Source of the DNA: Sphingomonas glacialis
GTDB lineage: Bacteria > Pseudomonadota > Alphaproteobacteria > Sphingomonadales > Sphingomonadaceae
Assembly (NCBI RefSeq): GCF_006439055.1
Contig: NZ_RCZC01000002.1
Span: 577,350 to 641,349 of the forward strand
Direction of reading: 5' to 3'
DNA: 64,000 bases
Shown: positions 37,837-48,603 of the stretch, piece by piece
Numbering within the stretch: position 1 is the first letter of the stretch
How the letters are laid out: every line of letters starts with the position of its first letter
Made by a program: the position numbers and the translations under genes
Notes under the pieces: generated by a model
Seen by the model: only the letters and a program-made list of their open reading frames with translations
Databases searched by the model: none
What the model was told of the DNA's origin: nothing

Positions 37837-39068
37837 GCCGGATGCTCGCCTTGCTCAACGCGACCTTGGTCTGCCCGGTCGCGGGCGTGTCGCAGGGCGG
37901 CGTGCTGATCGAGAACGACCGGATCGTCGCGACGGGGCTGATCGACGTGCCCGCCAATAACGAGACTATCGATTGCGGCGGCGCGACGCTTGCCCCCGCG
38001 ATCGTCGATCTCGGCGTGTTCGCGATCGACCTTCCCGCCTTCCATGCAGGCGGCATCGTCCGCGTCGGGCTGATGCCCGATCAGTCGCCGGTGCTCGATG
38101 ATCCCGGCATCGTCCAGCGCGCTGCGCTGATCGGACGCCCTGGCCTATGGATCCATCCGATCGCCGCGGCCACGCGCGGTCTTGCCGGCACCGACCTCGC
38201 TGAAATGGCGATCAATCGCGATGCCGGTGCGCGCGCAGTCGGGACCGGCGCGCGCTGGATCGCCGACTCGGGCGTGATGCGCAAAGTGCTCGCCTATGCC
38301 GGCGACCTAGGCCTCGCTGTCATCACCCATGCCGAGGATGGTGGCGTCACGGCGGGCGCGGTCGCCACCGCCGGCGAGACCGCGACGCGGATGGGGCTTC
38401 CCTCAGCGCCAGCGATCGCCGAGGCGCTGGCGATCGCGCGCGACCTGATGCTCACCGAGGAGACCGGCGCGACGCTGCACATCCGCCAGGTGACGACCGC
38501 CGCCGGGTTCGAATTGATCCGCGCTGCCAAGCGCCACGGCGTGCGCGTCACCTGCGGGATCACCCCTGCGCACCTATTGCTGTCCGATATCGCGATGACC
38601 GATTTCCGCACCTTCGCGCACCTCTCACCGCCGCTGCGGAGCGAGAGCGACCGCCAGGCGGCGGTCGCCGCGATGGCCGACGGGACGATCGACGTGCTGT
38701 GCTCGGGCCACGATCCGCGCGGCCCCGAAGAGAAGCGCCTGCCGTTCGCCGATTCGGCCTCGGGCATGGCGGGCGCGGAAACGCTGCTCGCGCTGGGTCT
38801 GGGGCTGGTCCGCGACGAGACGATTTCGCTCCAGCGGCTGTTCACGCTGCTCGCCGCCAATCCGGCGAAGGTGCTCGGGGTCGATGCCGGATCGCTCAGC
38901 GTCGGCGCGCCTGCAGACCTGTTGCTGCTGGCGCCCGATGCGCCGTGGCAGATCGCGGGTGACCGGCTTTATGCCAAGGCCGGCAACACGCCGTTCGACG
39001 GGCTGCCGGTACAGGGCAAGGTGCTGCGGCTGTTCAAGGGCGGCACCGCCCTCCCCGTCCCCGCCTGA
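37833..39068 (+). CDS. Dihydroorotase-like protein, probably catalytically inactive (PyrC-prime)
   Basis: A 411-residue amidohydrolase-fold protein coupled to pyrB. The expected metal-binding D-x-H-x-H after the first strand is replaced by [14 protein letters not shown]. The HICH and TPHH histidines are also altered ([17 protein letters not shown]), while HAEDGG and [16 protein letters not shown] remain. Loss of several zinc ligands argues that it does not hydrolyse dihydroorotate. In Pseudomonas the equivalent PyrC-prime is a structural partner of ATCase. A catalytic PyrC must then be encoded elsewhere. Length is normal. Confidence 0.85.
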   Translation: MSRMLALLNATLVCPVAGVSQGGVLIENDRIVATGLIDVPANNETIDCGGATLAPAIVDLGVFAIDLPAFHAGGIVRVGLMPDQSPVLDDPGIVQRAALIGRPGLWIHPIAAATRGLAGTDLAEMAINRDAGARAVGTGARWIADSGVMRKVLAYAGDLGLAVITHAEDGGVTAGAVATAGETATRMGLPSAPAIAEALAIARDLMLTEETGATLHIRQVTTAAGFELIRAAKRHGVRVTCGITPAHLLLSDIAMTDFRTFAHLSPPLRSESDRQAAVAAMADGTIDVLCSGHDPRGPEEKRLPFADSASGMAGAETLLALGLGLVRDETISLQRLFTLLAANPAKVLGVDAGSLSVGAPADLLLLAPDAPWQIAGDRLYAKAGNTPFDGLPVQGKVLRLFKGGTALPVPA

Positions 39069-39075
39069 CGTCGGC

Positions 39076-40446
39076 TTAGCGCGACGCCAGTTCGCGCCCC
39101 TTCGCCCACATCGCGACCTGATCGCCAGCGCCGGCGCGGACGAAGCAATTGCCGCCACGGCTACGATAGTTCTGGCACAGCGATACCGCGTCGGCGCGCG
39201 CGAAGCCGCCGACCGACAGACGGTAGAATTGCTTGCCGCCGCGCGAGACGCTCATGCCCTGCGGCGTGTGGCTCGCAAAACCGGCATAGCTGCGCGTCGC
39301 CCGCGTCCAGGCATCATGCGCAACGCCGGCCGTGTCATAGGCGCCGAGCTGGACGAAGAAGCTGCCGCGCGTGACCGGCCGGGCTCCGACCGGCGCCAGC
39401 ACGGCCCGCGGTGGTGCGACGACGCTCGCGACCGCAGTCCGCGAAGTGACATTGCGCTGCTTCGTGGCGACCTTTGCATAGGCGACCGGCAACGGCTGGA
39501 CGACTTCCCGGCGCTCTGCGAAGACCACCCCGGCAATCGTCGGTCCGACCGCAGCGACTTGCTGCGCAGCCGGCGCGGCGACGTCAGCCACCGCAACGGC
39601 CGCGGGCTGCGCCGCGGGTTGGGCGGAGGCCTGACCCGGCATGTACGTGTCGATCGGCGGCTCGGCCTGCGCAAGCGCGGTCGTGCCGCGGTTGAGCGCA
39701 AGCGCGACCGGGCGGCCGGGATCGACCGCCGGCGTCACGCCGAGCAAGGTCGCAACCTGATCCGACGCCGAGTTGGGCCGCGAGAAGGTCGACCAATCGA
39801 GGATGCGCCGCGCGACATCAGCCGGGGCGACGTCCATCGCCACCACCGTCTGCGCTTCGCGCCAGCGCCCGGCGAGCGCGAGGCTCAGCGCATAATTCTG
39901 GCGGACCTTGGCATCGGCATCGGGCGCACGCGCCGCAGCGCCGAGCATCTCGACCGCAGTTGCCGGGTCACCCGCCAGCGCCGTCGCGAGGCCGCGGTCG
40001 CTGACCGGGATCGTCGCGGCATTGGCGTCGAGCGTCTTGCGCGCGCCGGCCCAGTCGCCGGTGGCGATCTGCGCGAGCGCGAGGTTGAGCGCAGCCTTGC
40101 CATTGCCCTGCGCGAGGCTGAGCGTGTCGGCAAAGGCATCGCGCGCCGAGGCGAAACGCCCCGCCTTGAGATAGCTCTGCCCCAGGATCATGCGATAATC
40201 GGCAGCGTCGGGCTGATCCCCGACGGCGCGTTCGGCATGGGCGATCGCCTCGGCGAAACGGCCTGAGCGCAACGCCTGCTGCGCCGAGGCGGCTTCGGTA
40301 CGTGCTTCCTTCTCGGCACGCGATTGCTCGCGGGCGCTGGCGGCGGCGATCGTCGAGACCGCGGTGGCCGCGATCGTGCCCCCCAGCATGAGGAGCGAAA
40401 GCCCCAGGGTCAGGGGGCCGAAAGTGATGGCGGACCGGGTCTTCAT
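39076..40446 (-). CDS. TPR and SPOR domain envelope protein
   Basis: A 456-residue protein with an N-terminal membrane or signal segment (LTLGLSLLMLGGTIAATAVST). TPR-like repeats span roughly residues 55-190 (ALRSGRFAEAIAHAERAV, YLKAGRFASARDAFADTL). A long Ala/Pro/Val-rich linker leads to a C-terminal SPOR domain (GSFFVQLGAYDTAGVAHDAW, FYRLSVGGFARADAVSLC). SPOR domains bind denuded glycan strands at the division septum. It is the last gene of a leftward set with the ribbon-helix-helix and ParA genes, separated by 20 bases, suggesting an operon. Confidence 0.87.
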   Translation of the reverse strand: MKTRSAITFGPLTLGLSLLMLGGTIAATAVSTIAAASAREQSRAEKEARTEAASAQQALRSGRFAEAIAHAERAVGDQPDAADYRMILGQSYLKAGRFASARDAFADTLSLAQGNGKAALNLALAQIATGDWAGARKTLDANAATIPVSDRGLATALAGDPATAVEMLGAAARAPDADAKVRQNYALSLALAGRWREAQTVVAMDVAPADVARRILDWSTFSRPNSASDQVATLLGVTPAVDPGRPVALALNRGTTALAQAEPPIDTYMPGQASAQPAAQPAAVAVADVAAPAAQQVAAVGPTIAGVVFAERREVVQPLPVAYAKVATKQRNVTSRTAVASVVAPPRAVLAPVGARPVTRGSFFVQLGAYDTAGVAHDAWTRATRSYAGFASHTPQGMSVSRGGKQFYRLSVGGFARADAVSLCQNYRSRGGNCFVRAGAGDQVAMWAKGRELASR

Positions 40447-40466
40447 CGTAACGCCCTCCTCGGGGT

Positions 40467-41051
40467 CTATCGCTTCGCCCGCGTCGGCAACTGGCGCACC
40501 AGGTCGTCGACTTCGGGGAGAGTTTGCAGGAATTGGTCGAGCGCCTCGGTGACCAGCGACTGGGCCGAGGCATTGTGCAGCGCGCTGGCGAGGCGGAGCC
40601 GGAGGTGCCGGTCTTCGTCGAGCCGCAGCGTGAAGGCGGATTTGGGACGTGTCTTGTTGTGCTTCTTGCTCGTCTCGCGACCGATCCGGGTCGCGGTGGC
40701 GACCGATACGGATTTGGGCGCGGCGCGCACGGGTTCGGGCTCGTGTTCGGGTTCAGCGGCGGCCTCAACGGGCTCTTCCGCTGCGACGGGTTCCGGTGCG
40801 GCGACGGGCTGCGCGAATTCCTCACGCAGCACTTCGCGCTGGACCAGCACCGGCGGCATGGGGGCGACCGGCGCCACCTCGCCCATGTCGTTCCAGCCGA
40901 GATCGTCCTGCGCGCCCGGCATCGTGCCGAAGCCGCCAAAGCCCTGCGGCCGCATCGCGGGCTTCGCCATGCCCTTGCGCGCGAGCAGCGTCGAGGAGAG
41001 CGACGCAGTGGCCTTGGGGGCGGTCGGTTTGGGGTTCCCGAACATGCTCAT
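40467..41051 (-). CDS. Ribbon-helix-helix-like protein paired with ParA
   Basis: A 194-residue protein starting MSMFGNPKPTAPKATASLSS. The first 120 residues look disordered, rich in Pro, Ala and Glu. The last 55 form a ribbon-helix-helix pattern: a strand KSAFTLRLDEDRHLRL, then helices ASALHNASAQSLVTEALDQF. Such domains dimerise and bind DNA, or in ParA systems act as the small partner (ParG, Omega type). The gene begins one base after the parA stop. It lacks any ParB-like domain. Its function is inferred from the pairing only. Confidence 0.7.
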   Translation of the reverse strand: MSMFGNPKPTAPKATASLSSTLLARKGMAKPAMRPQGFGGFGTMPGAQDDLGWNDMGEVAPVAPMPPVLVQREVLREEFAQPVAAPEPVAAEEPVEAAAEPEHEPEPVRAAPKSVSVATATRIGRETSKKHNKTRPKSAFTLRLDEDRHLRLRLASALHNASAQSLVTEALDQFLQTLPEVDDLVRQLPTRAKR

Positions 41052-41052
41052 C

Positions 41053-41772
41053 TCAGCTCACCACGCGGCGGCCGAAACCACCTCCCGCGGCGGGGCGCGG
41101 TGCGCCGAAGCCGTTGACCGAGGTGGGCGTCGCGAACACCGTGCGGCGGAAATTCTTCTCGAGCCGGTCGGAGATATAGGTCCACAGGTCGCGCACCTCC
41201 TGCGCCGAGCGGCCCTTGCCATCGACCTCCATCACCGTCCGCCCATCGATCATCGACGCGGCGAAATCGGTACGGTGGTGGATCGTGATCGGGGCGACCG
41301 TGCCATGCTGCGACAGCGCGACCGCGGCTTCCGAGGTGATCCGCGCCTTGGGCGTCGCGCCATTGACGACGAACAGCAACGGCTTGCCCGCACGCTCGCA
41401 CAGATCGACGGTAGCGCCTACCGCGCGCAGATCGTGCGGGCTCGGGCGCGTCGGGATGACGATCAACTCGGCGACCGCGATCACGCTCTGGATCGCCATG
41501 GTGATGGCCGGCGGGGTGTCGATCATCGCCAGCTTGAAGCCCTGCTGACGCAGCACCTCGAGATCGGCGGCGAGCCGCGCGACGGTGGTCTGCGCGAAAG
41601 CGGGAAACTCGCTCTGCCGCTCGTTCCACCAATCGGACAGCGAGCCCTGCGGATCGATGTCGATCAGCACCACCGGCCCCGCCCCTGCGAGCTGCGCCTG
41701 TACCGCCAGATGGCCGGACAAGGTTGTCTTGCCCGAGCCGCCCTTTTGAGATGCCATCGCTAGAACGCGCAT
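41053..41772 (-). CDS. Orphan ParA-family ATPase
   Basis: A 239-residue ParA/MinD-superfamily ATPase from ATG 41772, following AAAGGGG. The deviant Walker A is MASQKGGSGKTTLSGHLA, the switch region DIDPQGSLSDWW, and Walker B-like AMIDTPPAITM. A C-terminal extension is Gly/Arg-rich. No ParB is encoded nearby; instead a ribbon-helix-helix protein follows one base later and SPOR proteins flank on both sides. A role in positioning a chromosomal or envelope cargo is therefore inferred. The frame extends upstream to a TTG at 41802 but the conserved start is at MRVLAMASQ. Confidence 0.88.
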   Translation of the reverse strand: MRVLAMASQKGGSGKTTLSGHLAVQAQLAGAGPVVLIDIDPQGSLSDWWNERQSEFPAFAQTTVARLAADLEVLRQQGFKLAMIDTPPAITMAIQSVIAVAELIVIPTRPSPHDLRAVGATVDLCERAGKPLLFVVNGATPKARITSEAAVALSQHGTVAPITIHHRTDFAASMIDGRTVMEVDGKGRSAQEVRDLWTYISDRLEKNFRRTVFATPTSVNGFGAPRPAAGGGFGRRVVS

Positions 41773-41940
41773 GAGCCCCTTTCGCCCCTTTAATCGAGGC
41801 AACCGACTGCCATAGGATCGGTCAAGGAACGGTTAACGCGGCGGCGTTAGCGTGCGCTGCGACCGATATGCATAACGAAATCTTTGCCAAACCGGCGATA
41901 GTCAGCATGGTTGGGCGATACAGCCGGACGAGACGGGACG

Positions 41941-42984
41941 ATGATCATGCGCACGCGAGTATGGATGGCGCTGGCGGGAACGCTGCTTTTGATGAGCCCC
42001 GCGGTGGCGGACGTGCGCGACGGCGTCGATGCCTGGGGCCGCGGCGACTATAAGAAGGCGATCGCCGAATGGCGCCCGGCGGCGAATGCCGGCGACGCCG
42101 ATGCGCAGTTCAACTTGGCGCAGGCCTATACGCTCGGACGTGGCGTACCGACCGATATTGCGGTCGCGGAAGGCTGGTTCCGCAAGGCCGCGCTGCAGGG
42201 CCATATCGCCGCACAGGCGAAATACGGGCTGATCCTGTTCGATCAGCACAAGCCGAACGACGCCGCACCCTGGCTCGAAAAGGCGTCGCTGCGCGGCGAG
42301 CCACGCGCGCAGCTCGTCTATGGCACGATGCTGTTCAATGGCGACGGCGGCGCGAAGGACTGGCCACGCGCGTATGCCTTTATCGTCCGAGCCGCCGCCG
42401 CCAACACGCCGCGGGCGTCGGAGGTCCAGGCGCAGATGGACAAGGCGATCCCGACCGACCAGCGCCAGCAGGGCCTCGAACTCGCCCGCCGCTACGAGGC
42501 CGAGGCGCAGCGGCCCGAGCTACCCCCCGAAATCACCGGCAAGCCGCGCAGTGTCGGCATGCGGGGCACCGATCTGCCGCCGTCCGATTACGACCCAGCC
42601 GCTCCGCGCAAGCCCGAGGTTATGGCCCTGGCGCCCGAACGGCAGCCGACACGCGCCCAGCCGCCCAGGGTGCGCGCACCCGCGCCGGCGCCGACCGCTC
42701 AGCCTGCCCGTTCGGCCGCGCCGACCGCTCAGCCGGCCCGCGCGCGCGCGCCCGCCGCGATCGCGACCAGCCGGGGCGGTTGGAAGGTGCAGCTCGGGTC
42801 GTTCGGCGACCCCGCCAATGCTCGGAAGCTGTGGGGACAGGTCGGCCGGCGGTTTGCCGGCGCCGACGTGCAATATGCCAAGAGCGGCGCAATGACGCGC
42901 GTGCTCGTCGGTCCATTCGCATCGAAGGGCGCGGCGCAGGCGGCATGCGGGTCGATCAAGCCCTGCGTGCCCGTCGCCCCCTAA
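41941..42984 (+). CDS. Sel1-repeat and SPOR domain envelope protein
   Basis: A 347-residue protein (ATG 41941; a second ATG at 41947), with GACGGGACG upstream. The signal peptide is VWMALAGTLLLMSPAVAD. Sel1-like repeats follow (residues about 25-150: AQFNLAQAYTLGRGVPTDIA, AQAKYGLILFD), then a Pro/Ala-rich linker with two copies of PTAQPAR. The C-terminal SPOR domain is WKVQLGSFGDPANARKLWGQ...VLVGPF. It is divergent from parA across a 168-base gap. It probably acts in the periplasm at the septum. Confidence 0.87.
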   Translation: MIMRTRVWMALAGTLLLMSPAVADVRDGVDAWGRGDYKKAIAEWRPAANAGDADAQFNLAQAYTLGRGVPTDIAVAEGWFRKAALQGHIAAQAKYGLILFDQHKPNDAAPWLEKASLRGEPRAQLVYGTMLFNGDGGAKDWPRAYAFIVRAAAANTPRASEVQAQMDKAIPTDQRQQGLELARRYEAEAQRPELPPEITGKPRSVGMRGTDLPPSDYDPAAPRKPEVMALAPERQPTRAQPPRVRAPAPAPTAQPARSAAPTAQPARARAPAAIATSRGGWKVQLGSFGDPANARKLWGQVGRRFAGADVQYAKSGAMTRVLVGPFASKGAAQAACGSIKPCVPVAP

Positions 42985-43003
42985 GCGACGCGTCCGCCGT
43001 GCG

Positions 43004-43885
43004 TTACGCCGTCACCCAATCCGCGCGCGCGATGCCCTGCACATAGAGCAGCGCCGACAGATCGCCATGGTCGATCCGCGCCGCCGCAGCAGCGGCGACG
43101 ATCGGCTTGGCGTGATAGGCGACGCCCAGCCCCGCTTCCTGCACCATCGCCAGATCGTTCGCGCCATCGCCCACCGCGAGCGTCTCTTCGGGCAGCAGGC
43201 CGAGCTCGGCGCGCGCCGCCCGCAAGGTCTGCAGCTTGGTGTCCGAACCGACGATCGGCTTGGCTACCGTGCCGGTCAGCGCGCCGTCGGCCAGCTCGAG
43301 CCGGTTGGCGATCGCCCGGTGGAAGCCGATCCGCTCGGCGACCGGATCGGCAAACCGCGTGAAACCGCCCGAGACGAGGATCGCGGTCGCGCCCCGCGCC
43401 CGCATCGTCTGCACCAGCGCCACGGCGCCGGGCATGATCGTCACGCGCTCGGCGAGACAGCGCTCGATCACGGCCTCGTCGAGCCCCTTGAGCAACGCTA
43501 CGCGCGCATCGAGCGCACCCTCGAAATCAAGCTCGCCGCGCATCGCCGCCTCGGTGATCGCCGCGATCTGCGGCTTGATCCCGGCATAATCGGCGAGCTC
43601 GTCGATGCATTCGACGGTGATCATCGTCGAATCCATGTCGGCGACGAGCAGCTTCTTCTCGCGCCCCTGCGCCGCCTGCACGACGACATCGACGCCGTCG
43701 AACACGCCCTCGAGTGCCTTGCGTGCGGCGTCGGGTGAAACCCCGAACAGGATATCGACCGCCTTCTCGGGCTCGATCCACGCCGAGGTCGCCGGTGCGC
43801 AGCCCACCGCAGCGATCCGATCGATCGCTGCAGAAAGATCGCCTGCACTGAGCGTTTCCGATGCTATCAAGGTGGCAATGAACAC
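43004..43885 (-). CDS. serB: Phosphoserine phosphatase
   Basis: A 293-residue SerB from GTG 43885 (MFIATLIAS in translation), with GGGAG about 8 bases upstream. An N-terminal regulatory region of about 80 residues precedes the HAD core: [20 protein letters not shown] (DxDST motif), [10 protein letters not shown], and [17 protein letters not shown]. It dephosphorylates phosphoserine in the last step of serine synthesis. Its start region overlaps the divergent miaA start by 8 bases, so each gene's ribosome site or promoter lies inside the other. An alternative start is TTG 43870. Confidence 0.92.
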   Translation of the reverse strand: MFIATLIASETLSAGDLSAAIDRIAAVGCAPATSAWIEPEKAVDILFGVSPDAARKALEGVFDGVDVVVQAAQGREKKLLVADMDSTMITVECIDELADYAGIKPQIAAITEAAMRGELDFEGALDARVALLKGLDEAVIERCLAERVTIMPGAVALVQTMRARGATAILVSGGFTRFADPVAERIGFHRAIANRLELADGALTGTVAKPIVGSDTKLQTLRAARAELGLLPEETLAVGDGANDLAMVQEAGLGVAYHAKPIVAAAAAARIDHGDLSALLYVQGIARADWVTA

Positions 43886-44807
43886 TGTGAATCTCCCGCA
43901 GGTCGCGCTCATCGCAGGGCCGACCGCGAGCGGCAAGTCCGCACTCGGCATCGCGGTCGCCGAACGTCACGACGGAATCGTCATCAACGCCGACTCCGCG
44001 CAAGTCTATCGCGACCTGCGCGTGCTGACCGCGCGCCCGAGCGAGGCCGATGAAGCGCGCGTCCCGCACCGGCTGTTCGGGCATGTCGACGGGGCCGATA
44101 GCTATTCCGCCGCGCGCTGGGCGGACGAGGCGGGCGCCGAGATCGAGCGCGCCCAAGCGCTCGGCAAGCTTCCGGTGCTGGTCGGGGGCACCGGCCTGTA
44201 CATGCGCACGCTGCTCGACGGGATCGCGCCGGTGCCCGAGATCGACCCGGCCGTCCGGGTAGAGGTCCGCGCGCTTCCCGTCGCGCAGGCGCATGCAGCC
44301 CTCGCCTCGGTCGATCCCGCCGCCGCCGCGCGCCTCGCCCCCGCCGACACGACGCGCGTGGCGCGCGCGCTCGAAGTGGTGCGCTCGACCGGCAAGTCGC
44401 TCGCGGGCTGGCAGGCCGAGCGCAGCGGCGGGATCGGCGAGCGGATCGCGCTCGCCGCAATCGTCCTGCTGCCCGATCGCGACTGGCTGATGGCGCGCTG
44501 CGACAGCCGCGCGGCTACGATGCTAGCCGGCGGAGCGCGCGAGGAAGTGCGCGCCTTGCTCGCGCGCAGCGACATCGCGCCCGAAGCGCCGATCCGTCGC
44601 GCGATCGGCGTCAGGGAAGTCGCCGCCACGTTGGCCGGAGAAACCTCACAAAAACAAGCGATTGATGCGGTCGCCCTGGCCACGCGGCAGTATGCCAAGC
44701 GTCAATATACGTGGTTCCGCAATCAGCCCCCGCCGAGCTGGACTCGCACCCCTGCGTTAGAAAACGGCGAAAGAAGCGACTATTTCGACACATTATTACG
44801 TCGATAG
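43878..44807 (+). CDS. miaA: tRNA dimethylallyltransferase
   Basis: A 309-residue MiaA. It adds a dimethylallyl group to A37 of tRNAs reading UNN codons. The P-loop is [15 protein letters not shown] at the N terminus, followed by [20 protein letters not shown] and the substrate motif [12 protein letters not shown]. The end region [16 protein letters not shown] is typical. AAGG lies 7 bases before ATG 43878. It overlaps serB head-to-head. The ilvB promoter region begins immediately after the stop. Confidence 0.95.
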   Translation: MNTVNLPQVALIAGPTASGKSALGIAVAERHDGIVINADSAQVYRDLRVLTARPSEADEARVPHRLFGHVDGADSYSAARWADEAGAEIERAQALGKLPVLVGGTGLYMRTLLDGIAPVPEIDPAVRVEVRALPVAQAHAALASVDPAAAARLAPADTTRVARALEVVRSTGKSLAGWQAERSGGIGERIALAAIVLLPDRDWLMARCDSRAATMLAGGAREEVRALLARSDIAPEAPIRRAIGVREVAATLAGETSQKQAIDAVALATRQYAKRQYTWFRNQPPPSWTRTPALENGERSDYFDTLLRR

Positions 44808-44810
44808 TCG

Positions 44811-44839
44811 TTGACACGCACATTTCGTTTCTCTAGCAG
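44811..44839 (+). promoter_or_regulatory. Putative sigma-70-type promoter of the ilv operon
   Basis: TTGACA at 44811-44816 and TAGCAG at 44834-44839 are separated by 17 bases. The -35 box is perfect and the -10 box weak. Inverted repeats AGCAGCG/CGCTGCT (44835-44857) and GCGCCGC/GCGGCGC (44839-44872) overlap the -10 and predicted start, so they could be an operator or, with an earlier transcription start, an RNA switch. Confidence 0.45.
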
Positions 44840-44887
44840 CGCCGCTCCAACGCTGCTAATCCCTGGCGGCGCGATGGGAGACGAGAC

Positions 44888-46633
44888 GTGACCGAGAAAA
44901 GCGGAGCAGACATCCTGATCGAGGCGCTGTGCGATCTCGGCGTGGAGGTCGTCTTCGGCTATCCGGGCGGTGCCGTCCTGCCGATTTACGACGCCCTGTT
45001 CCGCTCCGGGCGGATCAAGCACATCCTGGTGCGCCATGAGCAGGCCGCGACGCATGCCGCCGAGGGCTATGCCCGCTCGACCGGCAAGCCCGGCGTGGTG
45101 CTCGTCACCTCGGGGCCGGGCGCGACCAACGCGGTCACCGGCATCACCGACGCGCTGATGGATTCGATCCCGATGGTGGTGATCACCGGCCAGGTGCCGA
45201 CCGCCTTGATCGGCACCGACGCGTTCCAGGAGGCCGATACGGTGGGCATCACGCGCCACTGCACCAAGCATAATTACCTGGTGAAGGACCCCGCCAAGCT
45301 CGGCGACACGATCCACGAGGCGTTCTACATCGCCACCTCGGGCCGCCCCGGCCCGGTGGTGATCGACATCCCCAAGGACGTCCAGGTGGCGACGGCGCGC
45401 TACACCAAGCCTGGTCCCATTCGCCACAAGACCTATCGCCCGCAGATCAAGGCCGACCAGACCTCGATCGAGCAAGCCGTCGACATGCTCGCCGCGGCCG
45501 AGCGCCCGATCCTCTACACCGGCGGCGGCATCATCAATGCCGGCCCGGCGGCGAGCCAGTTGCTGCGCGAACTCGCGCGGATCACCGGCGCGCCCGTCAC
45601 CTCGACGCTGATGGGCCTCGGCGCCTATCCGGCGAGCGGCGAGCAGTGGCTCGGCATGCTCGGCATGCACGGCACATACGAAGCCAATCTGGCGATGAAC
45701 AAGGCCGATTTGATCGTCTGCCTCGGCGCGCGCTTCGATGACCGCGTGACCGGTCGGCTCGACGCGTTCAGCCCGTTCTCGCGCAAGATCCACGTCGATA
45801 TCGATCGTTCGTCGATCAACAAGAACGTCCGCGTCGATCTGGCGATCGTCGCCGATGTCGGCCATGCGCTCGAGGACATGGTCCGCGTGTTCAAGGCGCG
45901 GCGCCATCCCAAGCCCGATCTTGCTGCCTGGTGGCAGATGATCGGCGAGTGGCGCGCCAAGAAAAGCCTCGATTTTCCAGAGGTCGATAGCGACATCATG
46001 CCACAGCGTGCGATCCGCGCCTTGTGGGAGGCGACGCACAAGCGCGCACCGATCATCACCACCGAGGTCGGCCAGCATCAGATGTGGGCGGCACAGCATT
46101 TCGGCTTCGACGCGCCCAACAAATGGCTGACCAGCGGTGGGCTCGGCACGATGGGCTATGGCCTGCCCGCCGCGATCGGCGCGCAGCTCGGCAATCCCAA
46201 GGCGCTGGTGATCGACATTGCGGGCGAAGCCTCGATCCAGATGAACATTCAGGAGCTGGCGACGGCGAGCCAATACCGGCTGCCGGTCAAGATCTTCATC
46301 CTCAACAACGAATATATGGGGATGGTCCGCCAGTGGCAGGAGCTGACCTATTCGAGCCGCTATTCCGAGAGTTACAGCGATTCTCTCCCGGACTTCGTGA
46401 AGCTTGGTGAGGCCTATGGCTGGAAGGGCATCCGGATCGAGGGGCTCGGCCAGCTCGATGACGGGATCGCCGCGATGCTCGACTATGACGGTCCGGTGAT
46501 CGTCGATTGCCGCGTCGCCAAACTGGCGAACTGCTTCCCGATGATCCCATCGGGCGCCGCGCATACCGAGATGCTGCTCCAGGCGAGCGAAGTGTCGGGC
46601 GAAATGGACGACGAAGCGAAGGCGCTGGTGTGA
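44888..46633 (+). CDS. ilvB: Acetolactate synthase large subunit
   Basis: A 581-residue catalytic subunit of acetohydroxyacid synthase, first enzyme of valine/leucine/isoleucine synthesis. GTG 44888 follows GGGAG by 7 bases. Motifs are VFGYPGGAVLPIYDAL, the catalytic glutamate in VRHEQAATHAAEGYAR, and VTSGPGATNAVTGI. The ThDP motif is GEASIQMNIQELATA, with E in place of the common D in GD, followed by NNEYMGMVRQWQ. ilvN follows after a 115-base perfect palindrome, then ilvC. Confidence 0.96.
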   Translation: MTEKSGADILIEALCDLGVEVVFGYPGGAVLPIYDALFRSGRIKHILVRHEQAATHAAEGYARSTGKPGVVLVTSGPGATNAVTGITDALMDSIPMVVITGQVPTALIGTDAFQEADTVGITRHCTKHNYLVKDPAKLGDTIHEAFYIATSGRPGPVVIDIPKDVQVATARYTKPGPIRHKTYRPQIKADQTSIEQAVDMLAAAERPILYTGGGIINAGPAASQLLRELARITGAPVTSTLMGLGAYPASGEQWLGMLGMHGTYEANLAMNKADLIVCLGARFDDRVTGRLDAFSPFSRKIHVDIDRSSINKNVRVDLAIVADVGHALEDMVRVFKARRHPKPDLAAWWQMIGEWRAKKSLDFPEVDSDIMPQRAIRALWEATHKRAPIITTEVGQHQMWAAQHFGFDAPNKWLTSGGLGTMGYGLPAAIGAQLGNPKALVIDIAGEASIQMNIQELATASQYRLPVKIFILNNEYMGMVRQWQELTYSSRYSESYSDSLPDFVKLGEAYGWKGIRIEGLGQLDDGIAAMLDYDGPVIVDCRVAKLANCFPMIPSGAAHTEMLLQASEVSGEMDDEAKALV

Positions 46634-46646
46634 TGGGTGCAGTTTC

Positions 46647-46740
46647 CGTCGCCCCGGCGCAGGCCGGGGCCGCTACGCTATCGCGCGCATCCACCGTTTC
46701 ACTCCCCAACGGAGCGGCCCCGGCCTGCGCCGGGGCGACG
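46647..46740. repeat. Perfect 28-bp inverted repeat between ilvB and ilvN
   Basis: Arms 46647-46674 and 46713-46740, beginning CGTCGCCCCGGCGCAGG, are exact reverse complements separated by 38 bases. In the ilv mRNA this forms a very stable stem that may protect the upstream message or reduce read-through into ilvN. A related element lies at 47272-47355. Confidence 0.85.
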
Positions 46741-46748
46741 AGGTAATC

Positions 46749-48396
<1,648 letters not shown>

Positions 48397-48404
48397 CCGT
48401 GCCT

Positions 48405-48500
48405 TAAGCCCCTCCCCTTCAGGGGAGGGGTTGGGGGTGGGGCCGTGCCTCGCAGAGAGCGCGGCGTTTGGAACTTCCCCACCCCAACCCCTCCCCTAAA
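48405..48500. repeat. CCCCTCCCC/GGGGAGGGG palindromic repeat after ilvC
   Basis: Left half AAGCCCCTCCCCTTCAGG with TTGGGGGTGGGG, right half TTCCCCACCCCAACCCCTCC. A hairpin nests inside a larger inverted repeat of about 95 bases. The left half is the same string as at 11973. Confidence 0.78.
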
Positions 48501-48603
48501 GGCGAGCGGCTTTACCTTGCCCCGAAACGGTTCGTTGCCGAAACGGGGTTTGACGCTGCGGAGCGGGCATCGCACTTGGGTACATCTTAACAGGAGTGTC
48601 CCC

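Noticed and set aside
41830..41855. GGAAC...CGTT before the Sel1-SPOR gene
   Set aside because: The spacer is only 14 bases, too short for an EcfG promoter.
44780..46564. A 594-codon reverse frame opposite ilvB
   Set aside because: Shadow of ilvB; composition dominated by Arg, His, Asp and Gly.
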